Below, piece after piece: positions 22,723-34,256 of a stretch of 64,000 nt of DNA. Each line of letters begins with the position of its first letter. Position 1 is the stretch's first letter. Made by a program: the position numbers and the translations under genes. The notes under the pieces were generated by a model. It saw only the letters and a program-made list of their open reading frames with translations, was not told where the DNA came from and searched no databases. This stretch comes from Metellina segmentata (taxonomy: Eukaryota > Arthropoda > Arachnida > Araneae > Tetragnathidae), in NCBI GenBank assembly GCA_947359465.1, contig OX375874.1, positions 88,527,672 to 88,591,671 of the forward strand, written 5' to 3'.

Positions 22723-23374
22723 CTAGGGGGCCAGCCCCATGCTCGCTAACGCTCGCCAACCCCCGGAGGATTGCTTTGCAATCCTCATTGGTTCGCTGCG
22801 CGAACATATGCTCGCTTCACTCGCATCAATGAAGACATGTGTCCTAGCATAAGAGAATGTTTACAAAATATGATATTCCAAAAAAATATTTTTCAAATCT
22901 AAATTTTTTTGCTGTTTTTCAGAAAATATATATACAGTACCTATGGAATCAGAATTCAAATGAATACTTTGAGCAAATTTGAATCGAAACGTGATCGCTG
23001 ATTTGGAAATTGAATACCCTGCATGTTGTTTGTGTGTATATTTACCCTTGCACTTGAGCCACCCACGCCTTTTTATCGAGTTTGTTGTCGAAAGTTGTAG
23101 TGCAAGCGTCTTGTTGAACTATAATTGTTGGCACTGAAAAGGACCTTTTTTTTAAATGGCCCTGAAAAGATCCTACGCTTTCTTTGATTTCTATTATTAA
23201 CTGCAACAGCTTGACTAAAATTAATTTTTTTTCAATAAAATTTCATCCGATAACGCTATAAATTCAATGGAAGCGCGAGGCTTCGTGATAAACAAACAAT
23301 CATACAATGTTGCCAAAACGCGATTACAAATAACGTCTTTTTTGCGTGCCACGTAAGAGAATTATATATATAGA
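22723..23374 (-). mobile_element. non-autonomous Helitron, tandem copy B
   Basis: A 652-bp copy of the same family in the same orientation. On the + strand, copy A ends GA at 22722 and copy B starts CTAG at 22723 with no base between, so this is a precise head-to-tail junction. Copy B ends with GA before T at 23375. It shares with copy A long blocks such as TTCATCCGATAACGCTATAA and CAATCGTACAGTGTTGCC (variant) but differs by many substitutions. Confidence 0.87.
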
Positions 23375-23564
23375 TAGCTGTGTTTATCGTCTGCGCGTGC
23401 TCCAAATTCATTAGCCCATTGAACCACAAGACTCGCTATCACGTGACTCGATATTACCAATCACAAAGCGAATAAACCTGAAAAATATTTCAACATTTTT
23501 TTATAATAGACAGAAGATAGAATTTTAACAAGCAGATAATATTTTCTACCTCTGAGTGTCTATA

Positions 23565-23725
23565 TACTGAAAGAGTTAACTTCCGTGAAGAGAAATGGGG
23601 GTGCTAATGAAGTGTAGTCGACTTTAACCAAAATATCTGCCTGTGAGGAATTTAAACCGAAACTTCTGAGCTGTGACAACCACAACGTGCCTTGTAAACC
23701 ACGCTTAAATTGCAAAAGTACACAC
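23565..23725. repeat. diverged repeat, copy 2 (right of Helitron cluster)
   Basis: Direct partner of 21110-21275 (see that entry). About 2.45 kb separates the copies, most of it Helitron sequence. Confidence 0.65.
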
Positions 23726-23899
23726 TTTTTAACACTTCATTCTCTAAAGGATGATTGATTGTTGGAAAGGATACGCTAAAAATTTAACTGTCGAATTTTT
23801 TAAAAACATAGTGCCTAACCTTAACTATGATTAAAATTCATTGTTCATTTATTCTATGCAAGAAAAAAACATTATGTAGTCAGTTTAATATTTATATAT

Positions 23900-23960
23900 T
23901 AAATAGAATCCACGAGAAGAACTGTCGAGGGCAACGCCGTGCTGGCCACGCAGTGGCTAG
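23900..23960 (+). mobile_element. Helitron 3' end, second family, fragment
   Basis: It ends CCACGCAGTGGCTAG followed by T, preceded by AGAAGAACTGTCGAGGGCAA. The same terminal block occurs at 49271 (- strand) and, in part, at 55108. The body of the element is not recognisable here. Confidence 0.6.
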
Positions 23961-26900
23961 TTAAATATAAAGCGAAAATTGAAATATAAGGAAAATAAGA
24001 ATCTCTATAAGGTTTTTTACAAGAACAGTAATATGATAACGGAAAAGAATTAACACTAATATTCGGATCAGATGTAAAATTGTTTGAAAATCTTTCAATT
24101 TCCAAACATAATTGTTTTTTTATTCATTTTTCATTATTTTCTGCCCCGAGTGTATGTACTGAATTTAGATAACGAAAAAGGGTTGACAGATCCATTGTCC
24201 ACATACCTTTTAACAAATTTTATGTTAGCCTTTTCGGTGTATTAACGGAGTAGAAGAATCGACGGATTTTGACAAGGCGAAAATAAACGCGTTTAGAATG
24301 ATTGATGAGCCTGTCTAATCGGATCTATTATTCAGTTAATATAAAATTGCTTTATATTGCTAATCTTCACTTCTCGCTATTATTCTCTTGCTAAAATTGC
24401 TCTATTTCCCTTAAAGGTGCGTGTCATTCTCAATAAGAACATCGAATTCTGTTTTTGTGAATAAATTATTGATGCATCAGCTTCAAAGAACGTATTATTG
24501 ATTCTAAATCAAAACAATAAATATAAAAATTCAGAGTTAAATAAATCAAGAAATTTAAACGGGGAACACAAATATAATACAGATCCCGAGTCATGAAGAT
24601 AAATCGCTTCTGAAGATAAATGGGTTTCGGAATATTGCCAACGACTCCGTAAAATCTAAATGGCAAATTTTATGTATGGCATTATGGCAACGAAAACAAC
24701 GTGAAAATCCCTACTTGTTAGAATTCAAAACGAAATTTATGTCATATAAATTAGATACATATACGAAATAAATTTCTAACGCTAAAATACAGTTCAAATA
24801 TCGACATTTTCATGTAATTAATATTGCGGGATTAGCATCAACGCGCGACTACTACGTTCTTGTCCTGTACAAGGATTCAGTTGTGAAGATACAATTATCA
24901 CCTGCGTGCAGTCTAGACTTCAGTAAAACCTCTAAGATGAGGGAAGACGACATTCAGCTGCTGTCTTGACGACTTCCATATAGGGTTGCCAACTTTTCCT
25001 GAAACAATTCCGGTACATATTGCCCCAAACTGAAATATATATTTTTGTAATTTCACAATATTCTCCACTGAGAAATCACTTTACATAACGTACCTAGTTT
25101 TCCAGAGAAAAATTTTTTTTTTATGTACAAAAAAAATATGTAAAAAATACTATGTTATTTTCATGTTTTTTTTTTTTTAATTTTTATTTTTATTTTTTTT
25201 AAATTATTATACGAGCTTGATGTGGTTCTCTCATGTACATAGTAATAATAATAAATCTAAACCTAACCTCTTGTTGTATTGAAACTAGTAAGAAATGAAA
25301 ATGGTAGTGTTCGTATACAAAATAGAGATATTGTTCGTATTTAGTTATACAAAACCGACAGTGTTCCGAATTCTATTTTAAGAAATTCGATTATGAAAAT
25401 TTGTGTTCGTCTCCAGCCCCAATTTTAAAAGTAAAATTCAAATACAGTATAATAGAATTGGAAATGCAACTAATACCATCTCTTCACGATGGTCCAGCTG
25501 TGAACAGATTGGCATGTACAGTATTGGCTTTGGATAGTAGTGGGGGAACGGACGTATGGATGAACATGGAGTCATGTGCAATAGAAATAACTATTTTGGA
25601 GTATAAGGGATAATGGGGTCGATAGCTTTCTTGTAATTCCGGGTCAATTTGACATTCTGCTGGGATTCTGGACAGCAAGTTAAATTCAGGAACGGTTGGA
25701 AACCGTACTTCCATAACGAATAGAATTATTGCTTATAGACTAGTATACAATTATTCCAAGTTTTGTATTTTGTTCTAAAATAATAATTTGACTTCTTTCT
25801 GGCTATTACAGACGTTAAGATCTCCTGATTCTGTAATATATTCGCTATCGAAAAGGAATGACAAGATTGGTTAGTTTATTTTAGGTTTTATGGTACAAAG
25901 GCCCTATTTGACCAAGCTTCGGCAAACACAAGACAAAGTCAAGAAAGAATCGTCGTGAAAGGTGAAAAGAGAGGGATTGGGGAAGGGAGTACTGGGATGA
26001 AAGCAGAAAAAGATGGCTTAACCCTATGTTTACTAAAGACAGGAAACTCAATGGGAAAAGAAAAGATCACTTGTCTTCCTTGGAATCTTGAAATCTGTAT
26101 ACACATATCTAAAGGAGATGTGCCCTTAGAGCGGGATGACAAGGACTTTAAAATAGAGAAAGAGCCCCTGTGTAGTTTTCATTGATTAGTTCATTTGGTT
26201 AACTACGAGAACATTTGGTTATATTGTATAAATATTTGACTAGCAGTGTAAAGAACCGTGTTTTATTTTTAAAAATTCAATTTTACCGATCCCAAAACTG
26301 TCAAAGTTAATAAAATAAATTTAATAAGAAAATCTCTAAAGAAGATACACAAAAAAAATTACTTCAACGTTGAAGTTATTTAGCATAGCACAAAAACATA
26401 ACACGCAAAAAAAAACGCTGTTAGACAAGAAAAACATCTGCTTATAATAATTGCAAGTTCGTGGAAGGTTGTTGCCAGTGCAAGAGGTTAGTACATCTGG
26501 TTTGCAAATTGTGGCACGAAGAATGTTTTCCTTGGCACGCGATTCCGAGAATGTTTACAAAAGTGAAATACAAAATTATACCACATCAGTTTTTATAGAT
26601 TGTTGAAATATCATCAGAGCAGGGCAAGTTGACAAAGAAAACAAATAAGAAGTTTGCAACCTGAAAAAACCTCAAGCAACTCTTTCAAATAATTGAAATG
26701 CACGGAGTTGTTAAATGTCGATGAATTTCACGGCTGCACAAAAATTCGTGCTCATAAATGCTTATATCGCTTTCTTCAAAATTGTATGGAAACTCAAATA
26801 TAAAACTTAAGATTAACCTAAACTTAAGAAAGCATTTTCTGACCATTGATAATTTTACTTACCCTAAGCCCGCCTAAAATTTTATAATTCAAGACTAACC

Positions 26901-27090
26901 TTTCTTTTGTGTTGCACTCATAATCATTCATAAATTTAAAACCTTATACGAGACTTCAGAAATTCGATAGCGTATCGATGTAGAAGGTAACGGGGCCTCT
27001 ACCTCGATAGTGTATCTATATCGAGACCCCTTTAGTTGGTAGAGTCGAGGATTAAAAACTGGAGCACAAATTCCTGACAAATTTAGAATA
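23961..27090. other. unassigned sequence, 3.1 kb
   Basis: AT-rich. A T-rich low-complexity tract lies near 25160-25205. A 16-bp perfect palindrome ACTTCAACGTTGAAGT lies near 26361. The ORFs at 25401-25613, 25484-25714 and 25955-26185 were examined and show no family resemblance. Confidence 0.3.
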
Positions 27091-27990
27091 CAGAGGCTGT
27101 TCGCACATTTTTTTAGACGATTTTAGTTAGCGGTAATAAAAAATTGTTTGCTGCCAAAGAAATAATTGCAATTGTAGTATGTTTTTAAAAGTCAAAATTA
27201 TCGTCTGCGGCTTGAGAGGTTTGTTTTTATTCAAAATGGCGTTTTTAACGAAGCAGTGGTTTGAAGGCTATATTTATGCTCTTTCCGAAGCGAAATACTC
27301 ATATTCCGTTACCCAAAAACGATGTGAGAGTCATGGTTTTGTGATATTCAAAGCGTCGATAGGTAATATCGTCAACAAGAAAGGAAAAAAACGTCAAATT
27401 GGAGCCTCAAGTGGGACAAAAATTCCAAACAAGTATCCAAGGAAGAAACGGGCATCTTCGACTATTGCAAAGGTACGTTGTTTAATATTAAAAAAAATCC
27501 CCCTAGTCAAAGGACAGTTGCAAAATCATTAAAATGCTCGGTGTCCAGTGTAAACAAAATGATAAACGTTGATTTAAATCTTAAGAAAGCGAAAAAACGC
27601 AATGTGCATCGTCTTTCTCCACAGCATATCGCTGAACGCAGGACACGCTGCCGAATTCTATATGAGAAACACTTATCCAAAGAAAAATTGAAAAAAATTG
27701 TCACAATAGTTGAATCATGGGTGTATTTAAATGATTGCAGCAAAAAAAGAGCCATTTATTATCATAAAAGGGAAGACAACAAAATTAAGTACATGGTTCA
27801 CAGAATCGAAAGAAAGTTTTTCTAAGGGATTCATGATTGTTGCTGGTTTTTCATATAATGGCAAGTTAAAAATAAAGAGAGTGAATAAAAATGTCAAGAT
27901 TAACTTCAAATACTATCAGGAACATATTTTATCGCCAATTTTTCTGAATCATCATGAATATCATGAATATCAGTTTGAAGCAAATTCTAT
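27091..27990 (+). pseudogene. Tc1/mariner-superfamily transposase, 5' part with frameshifts
   Basis: Translation starts at ATG 27236 (MAFLTKQWFEGYIYALSE) and changes frame twice, near 27478-27530 and near 27731. The parts are an N-terminal helix-turn-helix region, then PPSQRTVAKSLKCSVSSVNK (second DNA-binding helix), LSPQHIAERRTRCRILYEKH, VTIVESWVYLNDCSKKRAIY (first catalytic block, where the usual D before E reads V) and STWFTESKESFSKGFMIVAG. Similarity stops near 27985; the second and third catalytic motifs are gone. A possible left end CAGAGGCTGTTCGC preceded by TA is at 27091; no right end was found. Confidence 0.72.
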
Positions 27991-29460
27991 ACCTTCAGGA
28001 TTGATTCCGGGCCGTCGCCAATTACCCTGTTGTGTTCCGTATAAAAGCAAATTCAGCTACCTACCAAACAGCAATAGAAATTAATTTAAATAATCTAATT
28101 AGAAGCATTTACCCTATATAGTATTCTTATTACAGATACTCTATTATTCTTTCAACCCATTAAGAATCATGTACATTGAGGTGACAGATTTTTTATCCAA
28201 GAATTCGTCTTCAAAACTACTTGTTCTGATGACGAATACAGTTTTCCATCCCTAGCCGTTATGTTTTTCTGTGAATGAACCTTCTTTCGAAAGAAAATGA
28301 AATTGATATCAGCTTTCCAAATATTGGCTTTATTCCTCTCAAAGCGTATCTTACAAATTATATTGCTGCATTTTCAAATAAAAACTTGCTGAATTTAAGA
28401 AACAAATATTTATAGAAACAGAATTGGCTGCAAGTCAAACTGATGTGTCTTTTCATGACTGGTTTAATTATACAGGCAATCATCACTTAACGACCCAGTT
28501 AAGTTCCTACAGTAAGGTCACAAAGAGCATTAATTGAAAAGAGAGACAAATCATTTTATTCATACTGAATAAAGAAAATATTGAAATTCTTCTAATTTGC
28601 ATCTCATATGTTACAGAACATAAAAACACAGTCATAAAGCATAAATAGGATGTACCAAAAAATTATAGCTCATTCATAGTTCATGAATCCTTCAAAGTGC
28701 GGTAAGGGTCATCATAAGAGTTATCAGAAAGGCCGGGGTTAGGAAAATGACCAACAGAACATGCAATGACCAACGCAACACAACATCTTTACCAACAGAA
28801 CATGTGAGGCGTGTCACTGCTAAAGGGCCTATATCCATTTTCGATTGGAAATGAGTTGAATGGTGTTTTAACAGCTGTGTAGCTCGGCGCATAATACTGG
28901 TGTAACTACCAACTGTAAATTCCCAATACTGTAAAATTACTCTGAATAGATATAGGTATTTTTTACTGTTATACGCATCATACAATGAGAACATTCCGGC
29001 AGCAGATTTTGTTGTATTTGTCTGTCGGCTGTTGGATAGACAAATATTTCTAACCGGGCAATGCGTGGAATCCTCAATTTGATTACATTACATCCTAGCT
29101 GGTGTTGGCACCGGTTCCGTTTTACCTGTGTTTGGGGAAACGCCCTAAGACTAAATTAAAGGGGATTCCCTAGACTCAGGGTAAGGAAAGAGATTTCCAA
29201 GCTGAAGAGCTAGTCGTAAGTCTGAGCTGTAGTTAAACAGGTAGGTCTTTCAATGAAGAGTAAGTACGTGCTCAACACAATTAAGCACGCAAAAGTATAA
29301 AATTTAGATACAAATTTACAAAATTTTTTTAACATAGATTGCTTGGAAGTTACTCTTTTATTATTTTAAATCGATTTTATTTGTATTACCCAAGTGCAGC
29401 TTTCTGTACATCAAAGACTAAACACGCCATGGGCTGAAAGAGCCATTTGATTTTTTAATT
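27991..29460. other. unassigned sequence, 1.5 kb
   Basis: No gene recognised. The 100-residue - strand ORF at 28692-28994 is hydrophobic at its C-terminus but has no family resemblance and may be chance. Confidence 0.3.
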
Positions 29461-29962
29461 ATGATACACATTCTCAACTTCACACGTCCTAGAATGGAGG
29501 AACATTGGACCTGCAAATACAAAATACACAACTGCATCGGTTTCCATCAAAATATAGTGAGGTTGCTATTCAATTTCCAAGGAATATTAATTGCCTTATT
29601 TATAATTTCTTACGTAAAATCTTTAACGAAAGACCACGTAAAGCAGCAGCTGCCAATTTTAGATTGACGACAGGTCATGACTGTCTTGCGGAACACTTAA
29701 ATAGAATAGGTGTTCTCAAAACGAACATCTGCCCAATATGTAATGTCGGCAAAATGAACTCAGAACACCTTCTCTGTTGTTGAGGGCTGAACGGAGTTGC
29801 CCAGCAACAGTGCGATATCTTCAAACTGGGATGCAAGAACTATGATGGACTGATAGATGTCTGCCCCCTCTTCACCTCCCGATCCCTTGGACTTGTTAGA
29901 CATTTTCTCTATGTTCTTTTGTTTGTTGTGAATCTTTTATGCCTTATTTGCCTTTGTCAGTG
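29461..29962 (+). pseudogene. non-LTR retrotransposon ORF2 C-terminal fragment
   Basis: One frame gives ANFRLTTGHDCLAEHLNRIG, then CPICNVGKMNSEHLLCC, a C-x2-C...H...C zinc-knuckle-like end found after the RNase H domain of jockey-like arthropod LINEs. An in-frame TGA at 29781 interrupts it, after which the same frame continues GLNGVAQQQCDIFKLGCKNY and DGLIDVCPLFTSRSLGLVRH to a stop near 29960, as in intact relatives. The reverse transcriptase part is absent, so this is a 5'-truncated dead copy. Confidence 0.75.
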
Positions 29963-30085
29963 ATAAGATTTCTGTGTTTTCATGGATTGAATTCCAACAA
30001 AGCCATATGTTACAACAGAGTAGTTCTTACAAAATTAATATCCCTTATAAGTGAATTTAAAAAAAAAACTTTACATGGAATATGT

Positions 30086-30297
30086 TTGGGTTCCTCAACA
30101 TTAAAAACATCAACAGGTAGCAAATATATTTTGGAAGATTATTTTATAAAAGGCTGGAAACATTAATTTAACATTAGCACTCCAAACTTTGTGTGGTTCT
30201 TTAACATTAAAAACATCAACAGGTAGCAAATATATTTTGGAAGATTATTTTATAAAAGGCTGGAAACATTAATTTAACATTAGTACTCCAAACTTTG
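30086..30297. repeat. 106-bp tandem duplication
   Basis: Two adjacent, nearly identical copies (30086-30191 and 30192-30297), both with AACATTAAAAACATCAACAG and TGGAAGATTATTTTATAAAA. The few differences suggest a recent event. No function is seen. Confidence 0.92.
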
Positions 30298-30862
30298 TGT
30301 ACTTATATTCCAGAAACGGCTGGATCAAACGACATGAAACTTGGTATTATTTTATAAATTGCGCCTTCTTATGCAAATTGTAAGCAAATGAATTTAAAGA
30401 TGTTATCTGAAACTGTATCTTTGAATTTGGTTTATTAGGAACAATGCACAAATAAGGAAGGGTGGTTCTGTTTTTCCCTCTGAAACTTTCCACGTAACTA
30501 GTGGCATTTGTAATATCTGAACCAGAAATGTGATTTACCTTAAAAAGCTAAATAGAAATAAATGACAGAAACTACAAGTTACGTAGAAGGTATAAATACC
30601 AGAATCATTTCTATATTACAACTAATTCAGTTGCTAACTTTGAAGCAGGTGAAACATTTACATTGATGAAACAGCATTACCCTATTATTTTCATGTTGAT
30701 GTGCTTCACCCACACAGAAGGGTAGGTTCCTGTGCTTCATTGAAAGCAATCGAGCATTTTCTGATATTGCAACATACAAATGCAACCAGGTTCAGATGTG
30801 AAAGGTATATCCACGTTCGCCTTCTTACTCGTGCATATCGCAAGCAGTCGAATACAGTAACC
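30298..30862. other. unassigned sequence
   Basis: No recognised feature. Translated frames show no family resemblance. Confidence 0.3.
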
Positions 30863-31012
30863 AGACGGACCTCGGGAGTCCAGTTGGTAGAGTTACGCAT
30901 TAGCAACTTGAGGGTTACGAGTTCGAAACTTGATCCAACTAAATGATCGCTGGTGTGTGTGGAGGATGTGCACGTCAAATACGCCGTGGCCTCAAATGTA
31001 CTCACATTGAAA
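30863..31012 (+). repeat. tRNA-derived SINE, head fragment
   Basis: It has an A-box-like CAGTTGGTAGAGTTACGC and a B-box-like GAGTTCGAAAC, followed by the body block GTGTGTGGAGGATGTGCACG and CGTGGCCTCAAATGTACTCAC, which corresponds to 44225-44262 of the fuller copy. The tail is missing. Confidence 0.78.
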
Positions 31013-31890
31013 TTGGACCTTCTCTTATTTTGAAATGTTCTTAATTCTCTTATTCTTAAATATTCTTAATTAAATATTCTTAATCAAAAGAACGATTATT
31101 AAATTTATTAACAATTTATTAAAGTGATAATTCACTGAGAAATGTGAAAATAAGAAACTAATCTCACTAATATAGCGGTTGCATAGATTCGTATGTCTTT
31201 GTATTATATCAACGCCTTAAAAGTGAAAAAATATATGAATTTCAAGAACGGGGTTTTGTGTATTTGTTATCCATTATCCCTTTAGATGTTTTGCCGAAAC
31301 ACAATCACTTTGAAGTGGTTTCTGTATTCCGATGAACATTGCTGCGTCATTTTTCATGCTTTCTCAGTAATTCCTAACTTCAATATTCAGGCTGGTAACC
31401 AAATACAAGAACTTTAGGGAATCTTTTTTGAAAAACATGTCGAGGTCCAGAATTTCATTTTGCATAGAAATTCCGTTTTTAAGTTTGGGCCCTCTACAAT
31501 ATAAAATTCTGGCTACGCTACTGGGCGTCCTAACCACGGAAACTGGTTGCATTACATGTTATAGTCTGGATCTCACAAGTCACGTGATTTTGAACAAGTC
31601 TATTTTTTTTTCAATAAGGGGAATGTTGGAAACACAAGCGTTTATAACTGACATCTTTGACACGAAGTCCGGTTCTAAGTTCATCGGTGAAAAAGCAAGT
31701 TGATCGGTGCCGAAAGAGATCACAGCAGTGACCACAGCTGACAGAGGAAAAAACATACATGGCAATCGTCATTCTTGCTGTTGTGTATAACAGCCTTCTA
31801 AAAAGTTTTCACGTAGTTTCAAAAGCCGATGACCGAAGTTCGACAGCAGTTCATACACGTAGTTCTGTAGTTCGCTGACGAGATGTGACC
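31013..31890. other. unassigned sequence downstream of the receptor gene
   Basis: It lies 3' of the gustatory-receptor stop codon on the - strand, so it may hold its 3' untranslated region. No repeat or second gene recognised. Confidence 0.35.
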
Positions 31891-33063
31891 TTATGTAGCA
31901 TTCATTTGAAACAAAACAACTCCGTAAGTCACCAGAGTCCCTGCCACCGTCAAGAACAGTTTCCTATCTATGATAAACAAAGCGCCGGCAGTTACCACCA
32001 AGTTCACATCCTTGATGGTCTCCAACAAAAGGACGTACGTCAGCATCGTCGGACATTCGTCTCTGAACGATAGCGCGACGCTGTCAGTGCACTTGAGGCC
32101 GATTTTCTTGAGACGTTCCCCTTCCTCAGAAACGCGCGACCCACTCAATGTCATCATGCTGAAGAAGTACACCGCCAAAACAGCGACGCAAGCTGCGGAG
32201 ATGACCATCAGATTGGTCCTGAAACGGTCCTCGTTTGATATCCCTGCGCTGATGAACATGAAGAATATGATGAAAAACAATCCGTATATTAGCAGGGTGC
32301 AGAAATTCAAAGCCCTGTCGACAGCTTCCACTCGAAAAGATATGACGCGCAGGGTTTTGATCTCAGTGGACAAGGCAACCAGGTTGTTCAAAGCTTTCGT
32401 CTTCAAGTTCCTTTCCAAGGCATCGGAGTATGATCGTATGATGTCGCTCAACGCTCTGTATGTGCTATCGCAGAGTATCAAAGTTATACCGCATGTCGCA
32501 ATACTTGTGCAATGCGTGAAAACAATGGAAACGCACACAAGAACGACATATATGTCTTTGTTTAATAGACGTCCAACGGACGAGAGCTCCAGTCTGTCTC
32601 TGAAACCTTGCCAGCTGTAATGGAATGCGAAAATGCTCAACACCAAGAAAGAACATGTAAGCGTAACAATGAAACTCAACAAAATCATATCCACGAATTT
32701 GTTCCCAATGAAACCGTTCGGATTTAGAATGCGTGATAAAGTGCACACACGGTGTAGAGATTTACTGATAGCCACTCGTTGTGATTGGAGGTGATAATTC
32801 ATTAAGAATCCCCCAATAACCATAGCGTACGTTGTGAATACCATTGACCATGATTGGAGGAACCGGTAAATGCCGAACATGCCCACAACGAGTGTGATCG
32901 ACTTCAGGATGTTTAAGAGGAGCGTATACATTTTTAAAATCGTACATCTCTTGCTTTTAGATGCTATGTCGAGACTTGGAAAGGCCATAGGAAAACCCAT
33001 GAGTGTCATAAGCCAAAAGATTTTCTCGATTGCATTTAGTTTCGATGAACTTTTAATGCCCAT
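31891..33063 (-). CDS. gustatory receptor-like seven-transmembrane chemoreceptor
   Basis: A single uninterrupted frame of 390 residues, close to the usual 350-450 of arthropod gustatory receptors. Hydrophobic segments fall near residues 44-65, 72-92, 124-148, 170-197, 253-274, 284-304 and 354-387. The last holds the family signature in the form TYGVVLFQM (379-387), where most relatives have TY-x5-QF, preceded by the typical FIIDRKLFLTVAGTLV. Two hydrophilic stretches (about 205-250 and 305-345) match the intracellular loops. Members form ligand-gated cation channels in chemosensory neurons, with an inverted topology relative to GPCRs. The ligand cannot be inferred. An intronless coding region is unusual for insect receptors but plausible in arachnid expansions. 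The start is the first ATG. An upstream exon encoding extra N-terminal residues is possible. Confidence 0.88.
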   Translation of the reverse strand: MGIKSSSKLNAIEKIFWLMTLMGFPMAFPSLDIASKSKRCTILKMYTLLLNILKSITLVVGMFGIYRFLQSWSMVFTTYAMVIGGFLMNYHLQSQRVAISKSLHRVCTLSRILNPNGFIGNKFVDMILLSFIVTLTCSFLVLSIFAFHYSWQGFRDRLELSSVGRLLNKDIYVVLVCVSIVFTHCTSIATCGITLILCDSTYRALSDIIRSYSDALERNLKTKALNNLVALSTEIKTLRVISFRVEAVDRALNFCTLLIYGLFFIIFFMFISAGISNEDRFRTNLMVISAACVAVLAVYFFSMMTLSGSRVSEEGERLKKIGLKCTDSVALSFRDECPTMLTYVLLLETIKDVNLVVTAGALFIIDRKLFLTVAGTLVTYGVVLFQMNAT

Positions 33064-34248
33064 TTTAGTTCAGATCTATTCAAGTCCGTGCCTCTGTTGA
33101 GCGTAGCTGGAACTCTAAATGAAAATGTAGGTTTGGAACAAAACTTGGCTCACAACACGAATTAATTCCTGAATGAAGTTCACACTTTCCTGTAATCAAA
33201 ATCAATACAAATCAGTCTTTTTTTTTTCTGGTTTCGCAACTGACCCGATGAATTAGATATTGATGGTTTTTATGTGAATAGAACCTAATGACAGGCAATC
33301 TTGCTTTTAAGAAAAGTAGATTAGATCAGCATAGTAAAAACGAATAGTGATTGATTGAGCCTTTCAAATATCTTTTTACGTGATCAATTTAGCAGTTTTG
33401 TTTGAAACGGATATCATAATATTTTAAATCGGTTATCATATTAGTTATTTAGTGCATCGATTAATGTAAGATCTGAACTGTCGGGGTATTTATTTTTGTG
33501 TTTGCATTGAAGTCAAAATAGCTTGACAACAAAATAAAATTTTAATCAATTAACCGTAACCTGTGCATAATGTAAATGGCAAACATACGGTTTGAAGGAG
33601 GTAAATGAGAACGCTCTGGGATCACGTGTTCGCTCTAATGTCAACTGATCTTAAACCAACCGTTCAACGAAGTTTGTCACGATGGTTTCAATATTATAGA
33701 TTTAATTTACTGGATACAGACAATCTAATGATCAAATTTATATTGTTACTAGGATAAAAGCCTATCATGCGACGGGTGCAAAACAAAATTTATTTATTTT
33801 GGTCAAACTTCATTTATATATTTTTTAATCTCTCACTGGCTATGTATATACCTTTTTTCACCACTATCTGCCAACTTTTGTTGATCACTGGCTATCTATA
33901 AACCTTTTCCCACCACTGTCTATAAACCTTTTTCCACCACTATCTGTCAACTTGCCTTGCCTTCGCATAACTTGCTGGCAACATGAATATAAAACTTGCT
34001 TATATACGACATTTTTTGTAAAAAATGTATCAGAATTTATATATATATATAGTATTAATTTTCTTTGTTCTTTTCCTTAGACAATTTTTATTTTTACATC
34101 CTCTGATCGTCAGACTCTGGAAAACTGCCCCATAAAATTGTTCGTGACTGAAGATTATTTTCTGGCAGAAAAACTCCTACCTTTTCTAATGTACCTGGGC
34201 CTTATTGATTGTCATAGAAAGGGCTAATTTGACTGGAAATTGTCGACG
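33064..34248. other. unassigned upstream region of the receptor gene, with short minisatellite
   Basis: It lies 5' of the receptor on the - strand and should contain its promoter; no core element can be named. Near 33838-33955 are about four imperfect tandem units containing CACTGGCTAT, AACCTTTT and CCACCACTATCTG-like sequence. Confidence 0.4.
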
Positions 34249-34256
34249 CCTTAGAG

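Noticed and set aside
25484..25714. 76-codon - strand ORF, considered as an exon
   Set aside because: No recognisable domain, no convincing splice borders, AT-rich intergenic setting.
26361..26376. 16-bp perfect palindrome as an operator or regulatory site
   Set aside because: Isolated, in AT-rich non-coding DNA, with no gene nearby.
28692..28994. 100-codon - strand ORF with hydrophobic C-terminus
   Set aside because: No family resemblance; a single ORF of this length is expected by chance.
31970..32620. 216-codon + strand ORF
   Set aside because: Antisense shadow of the gustatory receptor; composition and lack of any domain fit a mirror frame.
33838..33955. Short tandem units considered as a CRISPR-like array
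   Set aside because: Units are imperfect and contiguous, without unique spacers, in a eukaryotic genome; a degenerate minisatellite.
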